From: Streptacidiphilus anmyonensis
GTDB taxonomy: Bacteria > Actinomycetota > Actinomycetes > Streptomycetales > Streptomycetaceae
DNA length: 64,000 bases
Reading direction: 5' to 3'
NCBI RefSeq assembly: GCF_000787855.1
Contig: NZ_BBPQ01000009.1
Span: 108,166 to 172,165 of the forward strand
Below the pieces are notes generated by a model. It saw only the letters and a program-made list of their open reading frames with translations, did not search any database and was not told the DNA's origin. Made by a program: the position numbers and the translations under genes. Positions 19,438 to 29,800 of the stretch are shown in pieces. Positions within the stretch are counted from its first letter, which is position 1. Every line of letters begins with the position of its first letter.

Positions 19438-20892
19438 ATGATGGTCATGGCGATCGACACCACAGCGGACTCCCGCTCCACCACCAGCGCCCCACTGCCC
19501 GCCGACCACGACCCCGGGCGTGGCGAGGGGCTCTCGCTACGGGCCAGGCTGGTCCTCTTCGTGCTCTGTGCCGCCCAGTTCGCGGTGGCCCTGGACTTCT
19601 CCATCCTCAACATCGCGCTGCCGTCGCTCGGCGCCTCGCTGCATCTGTCGCAGGCGAACCTGCAGTGGGGCATGACCGCGTTCGCGCTGCCGTCCGGAGG
19701 GTTCCTGCTGCTGTTCGGGCGGGTGGCCGACGCGGTGGGGCGCAAGCGGGTGTTCCTCGGCGGGTTGACGTTGTTCACCACCGCGTCCGTGCTGGCCACG
19801 CTGGCGTGGTCGCCGGCGAGCTTCCTCGCCGGGCGCGCGCTGCAGGGGCTCGGGGCGGCGGCGATCGTCCCGGCCGGGATGGCGCTGCTGACCACGACCT
19901 TCCGGGAGGGCCCGCAGCGCGACCGGGCGCTCGGCATCATGGGCAGCCTGATGGCCGTCGGCTTCACCTGCGGCATGGTCCTCGGCGGCGTGCTGACCCA
20001 ACTGCTGACCTGGCGTTCGACGATGGCCCTCAACGTGGTGATGGGCGCGGCCGTGCTGCTCGCCGCGCCGCGGCTGCTGCCGGAGTCCCGCAACGAGGTC
20101 CGTCCCCGGATGGACATCCCCGGCGCGATCACCGTCACCGGCGGCCTGCTGTCGTTGATCTACGCCCTCTCCACCGCCGCGCAGCGCGGCTTCGGGGACC
20201 TGTCGGTCCTCGTCACGCTGGTCGCGGCCGCGGTCCTGCTGACCGCGTTCGTCGCGATCGAGGCCCGCACGGCCGAGCCGCTGGTCTCGCTGCGCATCCT
20301 GCGCCGGCCCACCGTCGCCTTCGGCAACCTCGGCGGGCTCACCACCATCGCCACGATGACGGCGGCCGTCTTCCTCGGCACGCTCTACCTCCAGCAGGTC
20401 AACCACCTCTCCCCGATCCTGACCGGGCTGGTCTTCGGCGCGCTCGGCGTCAGCTGCGCGGTCACCGGCGCCCTCGCTCCGCGCTGGGTCGCCCGGGTGG
20501 GGTCGGCGAAGGTCCTCGCGGGCGGGCTGCTGCTCCAGGCAGTGCTGACCTTCGGCCTCCTCGCCGTCGGCGCGGGCGCCGCCGGGACGTGGATCTTCCT
20601 GGTGGTCATCTCCCTGGCCGGGATCGGCCACATGGCGGCGATGGTCTCCTACAACGTCACCGCGACCTCGGGCCTGCCGAACGACGAGCAGGGCCAGGCG
20701 ACGGGCCTGACCACCACGACCCAGCAGGTCGGCATCACCGTCGGCATCCCGCTGCTGGCCGCGCTGGCCTCCACCCGCGGCGACGTGCTGAGCGGCGTGC
20801 GGCTCGGCCTGGCGGCGGACGCCGTCGCGGTGGCGGCGCTGGCCGTCACCGTGGCGCTCGGGCTCGGCACGGCCGCCCGACGCCGTCACTGA
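19438..20892 (+). CDS. MFS efflux transporter, DHA2 (EmrB/QacA) type
   Basis: 484 residues with about 14 transmembrane helices. Motif C-like LDFSILNIALPSLGASL opens helix one, and motif A is GRVADAVGRKR. These mark the drug:H+ antiporter-2 family. It would export hydrophobic compounds by proton antiport. Starts at 19438, 19441 and 19447 are all ATG in frame and none has a clear Shine-Dalgarno sequence. It follows the SDR gene by 75 bases, so it may be in the same operon or have its own promoter. Its stop overlaps the 3' end of the convergent AraC gene by a few bases. Confidence 0.9.
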   Translation: MMVMAIDTTADSRSTTSAPLPADHDPGRGEGLSLRARLVLFVLCAAQFAVALDFSILNIALPSLGASLHLSQANLQWGMTAFALPSGGFLLLFGRVADAVGRKRVFLGGLTLFTTASVLATLAWSPASFLAGRALQGLGAAAIVPAGMALLTTTFREGPQRDRALGIMGSLMAVGFTCGMVLGGVLTQLLTWRSTMALNVVMGAAVLLAAPRLLPESRNEVRPRMDIPGAITVTGGLLSLIYALSTAAQRGFGDLSVLVTLVAAAVLLTAFVAIEARTAEPLVSLRILRRPTVAFGNLGGLTTIATMTAAVFLGTLYLQQVNHLSPILTGLVFGALGVSCAVTGALAPRWVARVGSAKVLAGGLLLQAVLTFGLLAVGAGAAGTWIFLVVISLAGIGHMAAMVSYNVTATSGLPNDEQGQATGLTTTTQQVGITVGIPLLAALASTRGDVLSGVRLGLAADAVAVAALAVTVALGLGTAARRRH

Positions 20893-21671
20893 CCGCGGAA
20901 CCGCCCCGGCGGGACGCCGACGATCCGCTTGAAATGCCGTCCCAGGTGCGCCTGGTCGTAGAAGCCCGCCGAGGTGGCCGCCTCGGCGGGCGGCAGGCCG
21001 TCCAGCAGCAGCGCGCGGGCGCGCTCCACCCGGCGGGCCGTCAGGTACTGGTGTGGGGCCAGCCCGTACGCCGTGCTGAACGCGCGGACGAGGTGGGCCG
21101 GGTGGGCGTGCAGGATCTGCGCCGCCTCCTTCAGGGTGACGCCCTGGAGGTCACGCGCGTCCAGAAGGTCCCGGAAGCGGCCGGCCACGTCCCGCCGCTC
21201 GGGTGTGGGCTCGAACCGCGCCCGCAGATGCTCCCGCAGGCGCTCGCCGACGAAGGCGAGCCGGCTCTCCGCCTCGAACTCGTCGCCCGGGTGCGCGAGC
21301 ACCCCGTGCAGTTGGCCGACCCGGCGACGCAGCAGGGGATCGGTGAAGTCGGGGGTGTCCGCCGCCGAGCCGATCAGGGCCGGGTCCAGCACCGAGGTGT
21401 CCAGGTACAGCACCCGCTTGCGGAAGCCCTCCGGCGTGGCCGGGGAGCCGTTGTGGGGGACGTGCGGCGGCAGCAGGGAGACGGTCTCGTGCAGGGTGCC
21501 GCAGGCGTGGCGGCCCAGGTCGTAGCGGACCGCGCCGGTGTCGACGATCAGCAGCGTCCAGACGTCGTGGACGTGCATCGGGTAGGCGTGCTCGGTGAAG
21601 TGCGCGTGGAAGACCTCGGTGACGCCCGGGACCTGTGGGCGCCACGCGGAGACCTCCTCGCGTGCGGCCAT
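20886..21671 (-). CDS. AraC family transcriptional regulator (AraC-type ligand domain)
   Basis: 261 residues. The N-terminal cupin-like AraC ligand domain has HAHFTEHAYPMHVHDVWTLL. The two-HTH C-terminal domain has LKEAAQILHAHPAHLVRAFS and the conserved AATSAGFYDQAHLGRHFKR. ATG 21671 lacks a ribosome site. A -10-like TACGTT about ten bases upstream suggests a leaderless message. It is divergent from the DUF2000 gene with about 50 bases between starts, an arrangement seen in many actinomycetes and proteobacteria. It therefore probably controls that gene. Confidence 0.88.
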   Translation of the reverse strand: MAAREEVSAWRPQVPGVTEVFHAHFTEHAYPMHVHDVWTLLIVDTGAVRYDLGRHACGTLHETVSLLPPHVPHNGSPATPEGFRKRVLYLDTSVLDPALIGSAADTPDFTDPLLRRRVGQLHGVLAHPGDEFEAESRLAFVGERLREHLRARFEPTPERRDVAGRFRDLLDARDLQGVTLKEAAQILHAHPAHLVRAFSTAYGLAPHQYLTARRVERARALLLDGLPPAEAATSAGFYDQAHLGRHFKRIVGVPPGRFRGQ

Positions 21672-21720
21672 GCAAAGAACGTACAAGACCGGAGCGGCGC
21701 ACGGGCGGCAGTCTCAACCC

Positions 21721-22155
21721 ATGAGCGAGCAAGAGAACACGCCCGTCCGCTTCGACACCAAGATCGCCGTGCTGCTCCGCGAGGACCTGCCGACCTGGCA
21801 GCGTCTGAACGTGACCGCGTTCCTGGTCAGCGGCCTCGGCACGGACCTGCCCGAGGTGATCGGGGAGCCCTACGCCGACGCCGACGGCACCGCCTACCTG
21901 CGGATGTTCCGCCAACCCGTGCTGGTCTTCGAGGCGTCGAAGGAGACGCTCACCGCCGCGCACGGCCGCGCCCTCGCCCGCGCGCTGCCGCGGGCGGTGT
22001 TCACCTCCGACCTGTTCGTCACCGGCAACGACACCGACAACCGCGCGGCGGTCCGCGCCGTGCGCCGGGACGACCTCGACCTGGTGGGTCTGGCCGTGTA
22101 CGGGCCGCGCAACGTCGTCGACAAGGTGCTCAAGGGCGCGCGGATGCACCCCTGA
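21721..22155 (+). CDS. DUF2000 family protein
   Basis: 144 residues. TKIAVLLREDLPTWQRLNVTAFLVSGL, then YADADGTAYLRMFRQPVLVF and a C-terminal GLAVYGPRNVVDKVLKG match the DUF2000 family, whose fold resembles peptidyl-tRNA hydrolase 2. The function is unknown. It is coupled to the divergent AraC regulator. There is no convincing Shine-Dalgarno sequence before ATG 21721. The promoter would lie in the 49-bp gap shared with araC. Confidence 0.82.
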   Translation: MSEQENTPVRFDTKIAVLLREDLPTWQRLNVTAFLVSGLGTDLPEVIGEPYADADGTAYLRMFRQPVLVFEASKETLTAAHGRALARALPRAVFTSDLFVTGNDTDNRAAVRAVRRDDLDLVGLAVYGPRNVVDKVLKGARMHP

Positions 22156-22199
22156 GACGGCCCCGTCGACCATCCGTCGACCGCCCGTCGACCGCCCGG

Positions 22200-23558
22200 C
22201 TACGCCGACTCGGCGTGCGGCTCCTCGGCGTCGTGCTCCTCGCGGCGGTCGAGGCGCGGGACCGGCGACGCCAGCAGCGTCCCGATCCGGTTGCGGCGGC
22301 CCGCCGTGCTCTCCGCGGTGAGGCGGATCGCGGCGATCGGCAGGTCCTCGTCCTCCGGCAGCGGCACCTCCGCGTCGCTGCCCGGGATCGGGACCCGGCC
22401 CAGCGCCTTGGCCAGCAGGCCGCCGACGGTGTCGACGTCCTCGTCCTCCAACTCCAGGCCGAAGAGCTCACCCAGCTCCTCCACCGGCAGGCGCGCGGTG
22501 ATCCGGAAGGAGCCGTCCGGCAGCGGTTCGACGGCCGGGGTCTCCCGGTCGTACTCGTCGGTGATCTCGCCGACGATCTCCTCCAGCACGTCCTCGATCG
22601 TCACCAGCCCGGCCGTGCCGCCGTACTCGTCGATGACGACGGCGACGTGGATGCGGTCGCGCTGCATCTCCCGCAGCAGGTCCGCGGCCGGCTTGCTGTC
22701 GGGGACGAAGGTCGCGGGCCGCATCACCGAGCCGACCGCCTCGGACTCGGCGTCGCGGTTGGTGTGGGTCCGGCGGACCAGGTCCTTGAGGTACGCGATG
22801 CCGACGACGTCGTCCTCGTTCTCGCCGACCACCGGGATACGGGAGAAGCCGGAGCGCAGCGCGAGCGTCAGCGCCTGCCGGATGGTCTTGCCCCGCTCGA
22901 TCATCACCAGGTCGGTCCGGGGCACCATCACCTCGCGGACGATGGTGTCGCCGAGCTCGAAGACGGAGTGCACCATGCGGCGCTCGTCGTCCTCGATCAG
23001 GTCGTCCTTCTCGGCCAGGTCCACCAGGGCGCGCAGCTCCGCCTCCGAGGCGAAGGGGCCCTCGCGGAAGCCCTTGCCGGGGGTGAGCGCGTTGCCGAGC
23101 AGGATCAGCAGCCGCGGGACCGGGCCCATGACCCGGGCCAGCGGCAGCAGCAGGTAGGAGGCCGCGGTCGCGGAGTTCAGCGGGTGCTGGCGGCCGATCG
23201 TGCGCGGCGAGACGCCGGTGGCGACGAAGGACACCAGCACCATCGCGCCGATGGCGACCAGCACCGCCTGCCAGGTGTGCGGGAAGCCCCGCACGCAGAC
23301 GACGGCGACCAGCACCGTCGCCGCCATCTCGCAGGTGACGCGGATCAGCGTCGCCAGGTTGAGGTAGCGGATCGGGTCGCTCGCCAGCGCGAGCAGCCGC
23401 TCGGCGCCGCGCCTGCCGTTGCGGACCGCCTCCTCGGCGCGGAAGCGCGAGACGCGCGAGATGCCCGCCTCGGCGCAGGCGGCCAGCCACGCGCAGATGA
23501 CGAGCAGCACCGCCCCGATGAGGAAGGAGGTGCTGAAGCTGGTACTACTGCCGCTCAT
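22200..23558 (-). CDS. CNNM/CorC-like membrane protein with CBS and transporter-associated domains
   Basis: 452 residues. A DUF21-type membrane domain (about 1-190, four helices) is followed by a CBS pair (about 210-335, including REVMVPRTDLV and DEYGGTAGLVTIEDVLEEIVGE) and the CorC/HlyC C-terminal domain (about 350-425). Proteins of this type are linked to magnesium or cobalt efflux and to membrane stability. The old hemolysin name is misleading. It lies downstream of ybeY and phoH on the same strand, the standard order in actinomycetes, and is probably co-transcribed with them. Confidence 0.93.
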   Translation of the reverse strand: MSGSSTSFSTSFLIGAVLLVICAWLAACAEAGISRVSRFRAEEAVRNGRRGAERLLALASDPIRYLNLATLIRVTCEMAATVLVAVVCVRGFPHTWQAVLVAIGAMVLVSFVATGVSPRTIGRQHPLNSATAASYLLLPLARVMGPVPRLLILLGNALTPGKGFREGPFASEAELRALVDLAEKDDLIEDDERRMVHSVFELGDTIVREVMVPRTDLVMIERGKTIRQALTLALRSGFSRIPVVGENEDDVVGIAYLKDLVRRTHTNRDAESEAVGSVMRPATFVPDSKPAADLLREMQRDRIHVAVVIDEYGGTAGLVTIEDVLEEIVGEITDEYDRETPAVEPLPDGSFRITARLPVEELGELFGLELEDEDVDTVGGLLAKALGRVPIPGSDAEVPLPEDEDLPIAAIRLTAESTAGRRNRIGTLLASPVPRLDRREEHDAEEPHAESA

Positions 23559-23600
23559 CTCTGTGGCGTTTTCTCTTCTTCGTCTTCGGCTCGAACGCGC

Positions 23601-24089
23601 TCAGCGGATGGTGGGTGCCGGGGACGGGCCGGTCTCGCCGCGGGTGGCGCGCCAGTCGTCGAGGATCCGCTTCTGCAGGCCGAACATCTCCCGCTCCTCC
23701 TCCGGGTCCTCGTGGTCGTAGCCGAGGACGTGCAGGACGCCGTGGACGGTCAGCAGTTGCAGCTCCGCGTCCATGGAGTGCCCGTTGGCCGCGCCCTGCC
23801 GGGCGGCCACCTCCGGGCACAGCACGATGTCGCCGAGGAGGCCCTGCGGCGGCTCCTCGTCCTCCTTGCCGGGCCGCAGCTCGTCCATCGGGAACGACAT
23901 CACATCCGTGGGACCGGGCTCGTCCATCCACTGCACGTGGAGCGCCGCCATGGCCTCCTCGTCCACGACGATGACGGACAGCTCGGAGAGCGGGTGGATG
24001 CGCATCCGGTCCAGCGCGAAACGCGCGACGTCGAGGAGCGCCTCCTCGTCGACGTCCGTACCGGATTCGTTGTTGATGTCGATCGCCAT
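23601..24089 (-). CDS. ybeY: rRNA maturation endonuclease YbeY
   Basis: 162 residues. The zinc motif [11 protein letters not shown] (HGxLHxxGYDH) near residue 115 is diagnostic of this single-strand RNA nuclease, which trims the 16S rRNA 3' end and takes part in ribosome quality control. The upstream [19 protein letters not shown] and [11 protein letters not shown] blocks also match. It is between phoH (35 bases upstream) and the CBS protein (42 bases downstream), so one transcript is likely. Era, encoded elsewhere in this window, is a known functional partner in other bacteria. Confidence 0.96.
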   Translation of the reverse strand: MAIDINNESGTDVDEEALLDVARFALDRMRIHPLSELSVIVVDEEAMAALHVQWMDEPGPTDVMSFPMDELRPGKEDEEPPQGLLGDIVLCPEVAARQGAANGHSMDAELQLLTVHGVLHVLGYDHEDPEEEREMFGLQKRILDDWRATRGETGPSPAPTIR

Positions 24090-24124
24090 GGCGAGTGCGG
24101 TTCTCGGCTTCCTGGTCGGTTGCG

Positions 24125-25168
24125 TCAGTTGCGGTGGGAGTTCGGCTTCGGCGCGCTGTTCGCGTCGTAGCGGCTGTAGGCGTCGACGATGCGGCCGACC
24201 AGCTTGTGGCGGACCACGTCCGCGCTGGTCAGGCGCGAGAAGTGGATGTCGTCCACCCCGGCCAGGATGTCCTGGACCACACGCAGGCCGCTGACCGTGC
24301 CGCCGGGCAGGTCGATCTGCGTGATGTCGCCGGTGACCACGATCTTGGAGTTGAAGCCGAGACGGGTCAGGAACATCTTCATCTGCTCGGCGCTGGTGTT
24401 CTGCGCCTCGTCGAGGATGATGAACGCGTCGTTGAGGGTGCGCCCGCGCATGTAGGCGAGCGGGGCCACCTCGATCGTCCCGGCGGCCATCAGGCGCGGG
24501 ATCGAGTCCGGGTCGATCATGTCGTGCAGCGCGTCGTAGAGCGGGCGCAGGTACGGGTCGATCTTCTCGTAGAGCGTGCCGGGCAGGAAGCCGAGCCGCT
24601 CGCCGGCCTCGACGGCCGGACGGGTCAGGATGATCCGGTTGACCTGCTTGGCCTGGAGCGCCTGCACCGCCTTGGCCATGGCGAGGTACGTCTTGCCGGT
24701 ACCGGCCGGGCCGATGCCGAAGACGATGGTGTGGCGGTCGATCGCGTCCACGTAGGTCTGCTGGTTCAGCGTCTTGGGACGGATCGAGCGGCCGCGGTTG
24801 GAGAGGATGTTCGCCGTGAAGACGGACGAGGGGCTCTCGTGCGCCTCGGGGCTGTTCGGATCCTCTGCGGCCTTGCGCAGCATCGCGATGGAACGCTCCA
24901 CGGTGTCCTCGGTCAGCGGCTGCCCGGTGCGGAGCACGAGCAGCATCTCGTCGAACACACGCTGCACCAGCGCGGTCTCGCGCGGCTCACCGGTCGCGGT
25001 GACCTCGTTGCCACGGGCGTGGATGTCGACGGAGGGGAAGGCGTTCTCGATCACGCGGAGGAGTGAGTCCCCGGTACCGAGCACCGTCACCATCGGGTGC
25101 TTCTCCGGGATGACGATGCGCGCTTGAGTCTGCGACTGGGGCGTCTGAGTCTGCGTTTGAGAGGTCAT
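24125..25168 (-). CDS. phoH: PhoH family ATPase/RNA-binding protein
   Basis: 347 residues. The P-loop motif [16 protein letters not shown] is near residue 135, and the Walker B region [11 protein letters not shown] near 235. These match PhoH-like NTPases, which are linked to RNA metabolism and usually precede ybeY. The first 25 residues are a Gln/Thr-rich tail (alternating TQ) not found in shorter family members. The ATG at 25168 is the only good start. A short hairpin lies in the 5' region. Confidence 0.94.
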   Translation of the reverse strand: MTSQTQTQTPQSQTQARIVIPEKHPMVTVLGTGDSLLRVIENAFPSVDIHARGNEVTATGEPRETALVQRVFDEMLLVLRTGQPLTEDTVERSIAMLRKAAEDPNSPEAHESPSSVFTANILSNRGRSIRPKTLNQQTYVDAIDRHTIVFGIGPAGTGKTYLAMAKAVQALQAKQVNRIILTRPAVEAGERLGFLPGTLYEKIDPYLRPLYDALHDMIDPDSIPRLMAAGTIEVAPLAYMRGRTLNDAFIILDEAQNTSAEQMKMFLTRLGFNSKIVVTGDITQIDLPGGTVSGLRVVQDILAGVDDIHFSRLTSADVVRHKLVGRIVDAYSRYDANSAPKPNSHRN

Positions 25169-25213
25169 AGGTCGGCGCTGGGGCCTGCCTCATCCCATTT
25201 CTCTGTCGGGTCC

Positions 25214-25229
25214 ATCGGTTCCCACCGAT
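25214..25229 (-). other. Small hairpin in the phoH 5' region
   Basis: On the phoH strand ATCGGT-GGGA-ACCGAT forms a 6-bp stem with a GNRA-type loop, 46 bases before the phoH start. Its function is unknown. It may stabilise the message or be chance. The 193-bp gap from 25169 to 25361 shows nothing else clear. Confidence 0.3.
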
Positions 25230-25361
25230 TCGGATAGGAAAAGGGTACGACGGACGATACGGCCGGGGACAACGATGCTGCGCCGGTCAACGGGGATGCG
25301 CCAGTGATTTGTTCCGCTGTTCATCTGGGCGGTTCATCGTGCGGCTCGCTCGGCGGTTCGT

Positions 25362-26279
25362 TCAGCGACGGGCCGGGACGGGGATCCGCATCAGGTCCGC
25401 GGCGATCACGATCTCGCCGTCGAAGTGACGGCGGGCCTCGGCGAGGTGGGTCTCCAGGTCCGGGTAGCGCTGCGAGAAGTGCGTCAGCACCAGCGTCCGG
25501 ACACCGGCCTCGGCCGCGACCCTGGCCGCCTGGGCGGCGGTCAGGTGGCCGTGCTCCTCCGCGAGGTGCTCGTCCGCGTCGAGGAAGGTGGCCTCGATGA
25601 CCAGCAGGTCCGCGCCCTCGGCGAGGGCGTGCACGCCCGCGCAGAGCCGGGTGTCCATGATGAACGCCGCCCGCTGACCGCGCCGCGTCTCGCTGACGTC
25701 GCCGAGGGTGACGTCCCCCAGCCGCCCCTCGCGCTGGAGGCGGCCGACGTCCGGGCCGGAGATGCCGTGCGCCCGCAGCCGCTCCGGCAGGAGCCGGTGC
25801 CCGTCGGGTTCCACGAGGCGGTAGCCGTAGGACTCGACGGGGTGCGAGAGGCGTGCCGCCTCGAGCGCGAACGGCGTCCGCTCGCGGCCGGTGGCCTTCA
25901 GCGGCCCGCCCTCGCCCGAGACGGGCTCGGGACGCAGCTCGGCGGACTCGTAGAAGGCGCTCGCGTGGCGGAGCCGTTCGAAGAACCGCTCGCCGGAGGC
26001 GGGGTAGTGCACGGGCACCGGGTAGGGCACCTTGTCGAGGTTGATGCGCTGGATCACGCCCGGCAGGCCCAGGCAGTGGTCGCCGTGGAAGTGCGTGACG
26101 CAGATCCGGGTGATGTCGTGCGCGCTCACCCCGGCGTGCAGCATCTGCCGCTGGGTGCCCTCGCCCGGGTCGAAGAGCAGGCCTTCGCCGTCCCAACGGA
26201 GCAGGTAGCCGTTGTGGTTGCGGTGCCGCGTCGGGACCTGGCTGGCCGTGCCGAGCACGACCAGCTCGCGCGCCGACAC
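25362..26279 (-). CDS. rnz: Ribonuclease Z
   Basis: 305 residues, the short (RNase Z-S) length. The metallo-beta-lactamase fold shows [11 protein letters not shown], the zinc motif [12 protein letters not shown], and later histidines in [10 protein letters not shown]. It removes the 3' trailer from tRNA precursors that lack encoded CCA. The GTG at 26279 lies six bases after the HIT gene stop, so the two are probably one message with coupled translation. No strong ribosome site is seen before it. Confidence 0.94.
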   Translation of the reverse strand: MSARELVVLGTASQVPTRHRNHNGYLLRWDGEGLLFDPGEGTQRQMLHAGVSAHDITRICVTHFHGDHCLGLPGVIQRINLDKVPYPVPVHYPASGERFFERLRHASAFYESAELRPEPVSGEGGPLKATGRERTPFALEAARLSHPVESYGYRLVEPDGHRLLPERLRAHGISGPDVGRLQREGRLGDVTLGDVSETRRGQRAAFIMDTRLCAGVHALAEGADLLVIEATFLDADEHLAEEHGHLTAAQAARVAAEAGVRTLVLTHFSQRYPDLETHLAEARRHFDGEIVIAADLMRIPVPARR

Positions 26280-26284
26280 GCGGG

Positions 26285-26644
26285 TCAGACCAGCTTCTCG
26301 TGCAGCCCGCCCCCGGCGAGCACGTGCACGTGGGCGTGGAAGACGGTCTGGCCCGCGCCGGAACCGGTGTTGAAGATCAGGCGGTACCCGCTGTCGACGA
26401 CCTTCTCGTCCTCCGCGACCCGCCCGGCCTCGGCGAGGACGGTCCCCGCGAGACCCGGGTCCGCGTCCGCGAGCGAGGCGGCGTCGGGGTAGTGCGCCTT
26501 CGGCACGACGAGGACGTGCGTCGGCATCTGCGGGTTGATGTCGCGGAAGGCGAGCGTGTGCTCGGTCTCGCGCACCTTGGTCGAGGGGATGTCCCCGGCC
26601 ACGATCTTGCAGAACACGCAGTCCGCCTGGGCCTCGCCGGCCAT
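26285..26644 (-). CDS. HIT family nucleotide-binding protein (HinT-like)
   Basis: 119 residues. The histidine triad [11 protein letters not shown] is present at the C-terminus, and [16 protein letters not shown] at the start is the classic HinT opening with a CxxC. It would hydrolyse AMP-amides or bind purine nucleotides. ATG 26644 is six bases from GGAG. ATG 26647 is one codon longer. It is upstream of rnz and downstream of the tricorn gene, from which it is separated by the repeat element at 26701. Confidence 0.93.
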   Translation of the reverse strand: MAGEAQADCVFCKIVAGDIPSTKVRETEHTLAFRDINPQMPTHVLVVPKAHYPDAASLADADPGLAGTVLAEAGRVAEDEKVVDSGYRLIFNTGSGAGQTVFHAHVHVLAGGGLHEKLV

Positions 26645-26700
26645 CATTCGCTCCTGAAGTCTGGGGGTCTCACGGGGAATCGTACCGATCGTCGCACTGC

Positions 26701-26797
26701 CTCAGGGGCGCGGGGAACCACCCTGGGCGGACGGCCCCGCGCGTGCGGCGACTCGCCACCTGGGGTGGCTTGTCGCGCGGTTCCTCGCGCCCCTGAG
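26701..26797. repeat. Intergenic palindromic element, copy B
   Basis: CTCAGGGGCGCGGGGAACC (26701-26719) pairs with GGTTCCTCGCGCCCCTGAG (26779-26797) with one mismatch, forming a 19-bp outer stem. The interior holds ACCACCCTGGGCGGACGG and smaller palindromes. It fills the gap between the tricorn stop and the HIT start. It is probably also a terminator for the tricorn gene. Confidence 0.88.
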
Positions 26798-26819
26798 TGC
26801 TGCGACAGAACGTCCGTCG

Positions 26820-29800
26820 CTACAGCTCGGGGAGCGGGGGCGGGGTCACCGCCGGGCGGTCCTCCAGCGCGGCGAGCGCCAGGCGGACGGCCTCGTCGAG
26901 TTGGGGGTCCCGGCCCGCCGCGGCGTCGTGCGGGGCGAGGACGACCTCGACGTCCGGGTCGACGCCGTGGTTCTCCAGGCCCCAGCCGTAGCCGTCCATC
27001 CACGTCGCGTAACGCGGTTGGGTGACCCCGGTGCCGTCGACCAGGCTGTAGCGCCCGTCGATGCCGACCACCCCGCCCCAGCTGCGGACGCCGACCACCG
27101 GGCCGAGGCGCAGCGCCTGGAACGCCGCCGCCGCGATGTCGCCGTCGGAGCCCGCGAACTCGTCGGTGACGGCGACCAGCGGGCCGCGCGGCGCGTCCAT
27201 GGGGTAGGTCACGGGGACGCTGTCGCGCGGCAGGTCCCAGCCGACGACGCGGCGGTTCAGCTTCTCGATGACCAGTTGCGAGGTGTGGCCGCCGCGGTTC
27301 TCGCGGACGTCCACGACCAGGCCCTCGTTGCGGACCTCGGTCCGCAGATCGCGGTGGAGCTGGGCCCAGCCGTTGCTGACCATGTCCGGCACGTGCAGGT
27401 AGCCGAGGCGGCCGCCGGACGCGGTGTGGACGTGGGAGCGGCGGTCGGCGACCCACGCGTGGTAGCGCAGCGGCGCCTCGTCGGCGAGCGGCACCACGAC
27501 GACGGTGCGCTCCGCGCCGCCGTCCGCCGGGGCGACCCGCAGTTCGACGGGCTTGCCCGCCGTTCCGACGAGCAGCGGCGCGGGGCCGGTGACGGTGTCG
27601 ACGGGGCGACCGCCGACGGCGAGCAGCGCGTCTCCCGCGCGGACCGCGACGCCGGGCGCGGCCAGCGGCGAGCGCGCGTGCGGATCGGAGGACTCGCCCG
27701 GCAGCACGCCTGCCACCCGCCACACGCCGTGCTCGTCGCGGGCGAGGTCCGCGCCGAGGAAGCCCTGGGCACGCGCGGCGCCGGGGCCCGACTCCCGCGG
27801 CGAGACGTAGGCGTGCGAGGTGCCGGGCTCGCCCTGGAGCTCCCAGAGCAGGTCGACGAGGTCGCCGTGGCTGCCCAGCCGCTCGACCAGCGGCCGGTAG
27901 CGGGCCTGCACCGCGTCCCAGTCGATGCCGCCCAGGTCGGGCCGCCAGAAGTTGTCGCGCATCAGGCGGGCGGTCTCGTCGAACATCTGCCGCCACTCGG
28001 CGGCCGGGTCGACGGTCAGCCGGATCCGGGAGAGGTCGACCTCGACGCGGGCGTCGGCGTTGTCGTCCTTGTCGACGCGGCTGTCGGCGGGCAGCACGGT
28101 CAGCGACCCGCCGTCGCGGACCACGACGCGGCCGCCGTCGCCGGAGACGGCGTAGCCGTCGAGCGCGTCCACGAGCACGGTCAGCCGACGGGCGGTCAGG
28201 TCGTAGTGCTCCAGGGCGCTGCGCTGGGGCTCGGTCTCCGGCGTCGCGCGGCCGTTGCCGAGGTTGCCGACCAGGGGGTGGTGCAGCCAGGCGACGCCGC
28301 CCTTGACGGCGTGCAGGCGGCCGTAGCGGCCGGCCGGGACGGGGAAGGCGAGCACCCTGGCTCCCAGGCCCTCGACGTCGACCTCGGTCGTCGGAACCTC
28401 GGTGGCCGTCTTCGCGGCAGACCGGGCGTCCGCGGACCGCGCGTCGGCGGACCGGGCGTCGTCGGCCTCGCGGACGGGCCGTCCCTGCGGCAGCGGTCCG
28501 AAGGGCGAGAGGGTGTCGGCGGCGAGCGTGAGCAGGTAGGGCCGGGAGGCGGCGGGGAACGACAGGTCGAAGGCGTGCTCGTCGTAGACCGGGTCGAAGT
28601 CGCGCGCGGAGAGGAAGGCCAGGTGGCGGCCGTCGGCGGTGAACGCGGGCGACCAGTCGCGGAAGCGGGCCGGGGTCGCCTCGACCACCGCGCCGGTGTC
28701 GGTGCGGGCGAGGCGGATCTGACTGGTCGTCTCCTCCGCGCAGTGCGAGTGCGACCAGGCGAGCCAGCGCGAGTCGGGCGAGAAGGCCAGGCCGGTCGCG
28801 AAGGCGTGCTCGCTGCGGTCCAGTTCGCGCAGGCCCGCGTCGCCCTCGGGATCGCCCGTCGCCACCAGCAGCACCCGGCCCAGCCGGTCGGCGGCCGCGA
28901 GCAGGCGGCCGTCGGGCGAGGCGGCCAGCTCCTCGACGCGTCCCAGGCGGCCGGCCAGCACGCGGCGGCCGTCGGAGAACTCCAGCGCGTCGTCGCCCTC
29001 GGCGTCCGTCACCCACGCCGAGGCGCCGTCCGGCAGGGCCACCGGCAGACGGTGCCGCACCCCGGGCGTCGCGGCCAGCTCCCGTACCGGCCCGTCGCGG
29101 TGGGTGACGCCGTGCAGGGTGCCGCGCACCTCGACGACGCTGGAGCGGCCGTCCGCGTCGACGGCGACCGCGCCCAGGTGGGACCCGGCCTCGACCGGAT
29201 GCGGCTGCCGCCCGTTGCGCGGCCCGCCGAGACGGATCTCCAGCCGTCGCGGCGCGGCGCCCTCGGCGAGCGAGTCCAGCAGCCACAGGTCGCCGCCGGC
29301 GTGGTAGACGACGCGCGCGCCGTCGGTCGCGGCGTTGCGGGCGTAGAAGTCGTGGCCGCCGTGGGCGCGGAGGTCGGAGCCGTCGGGGAGGCTGGACCAC
29401 AGGCGTCCCACCCCGTCGTGGTCGGAGAGGAACGCGACGCGCTCCCCCACCCACATCGGCGATTCGAGGTTGCCGTCCACGGCGGCGTGAAGGCGGGTGA
29501 ACTCGCCGCCCTCGACGCCGATCCAGAGCTTGCCGGCACGCCCGCCGCGGTAGCGCTTCCAGTGCGCGGCCTCGCGCCCGGAGGAGGTCGACAGCAGCAC
29601 GCCGTCGCCGCCCGGCCGGAGTGCGAGCCGCCCCAGCCGCCCGTACGGCAGCGTGCGGGCGGGGCCGCCGTCCAGGGGCACGGCGTGCGCCCACACGTTC
29701 GCCCGGGACCGCCTGCCCTGGGCGCTCGCGGCGACGACCTCGCCGTCGGCGGTCCAGCCCAGCACGGCCGTGTGCGGGTTCCCCCAGTACGTCAGCCGCC

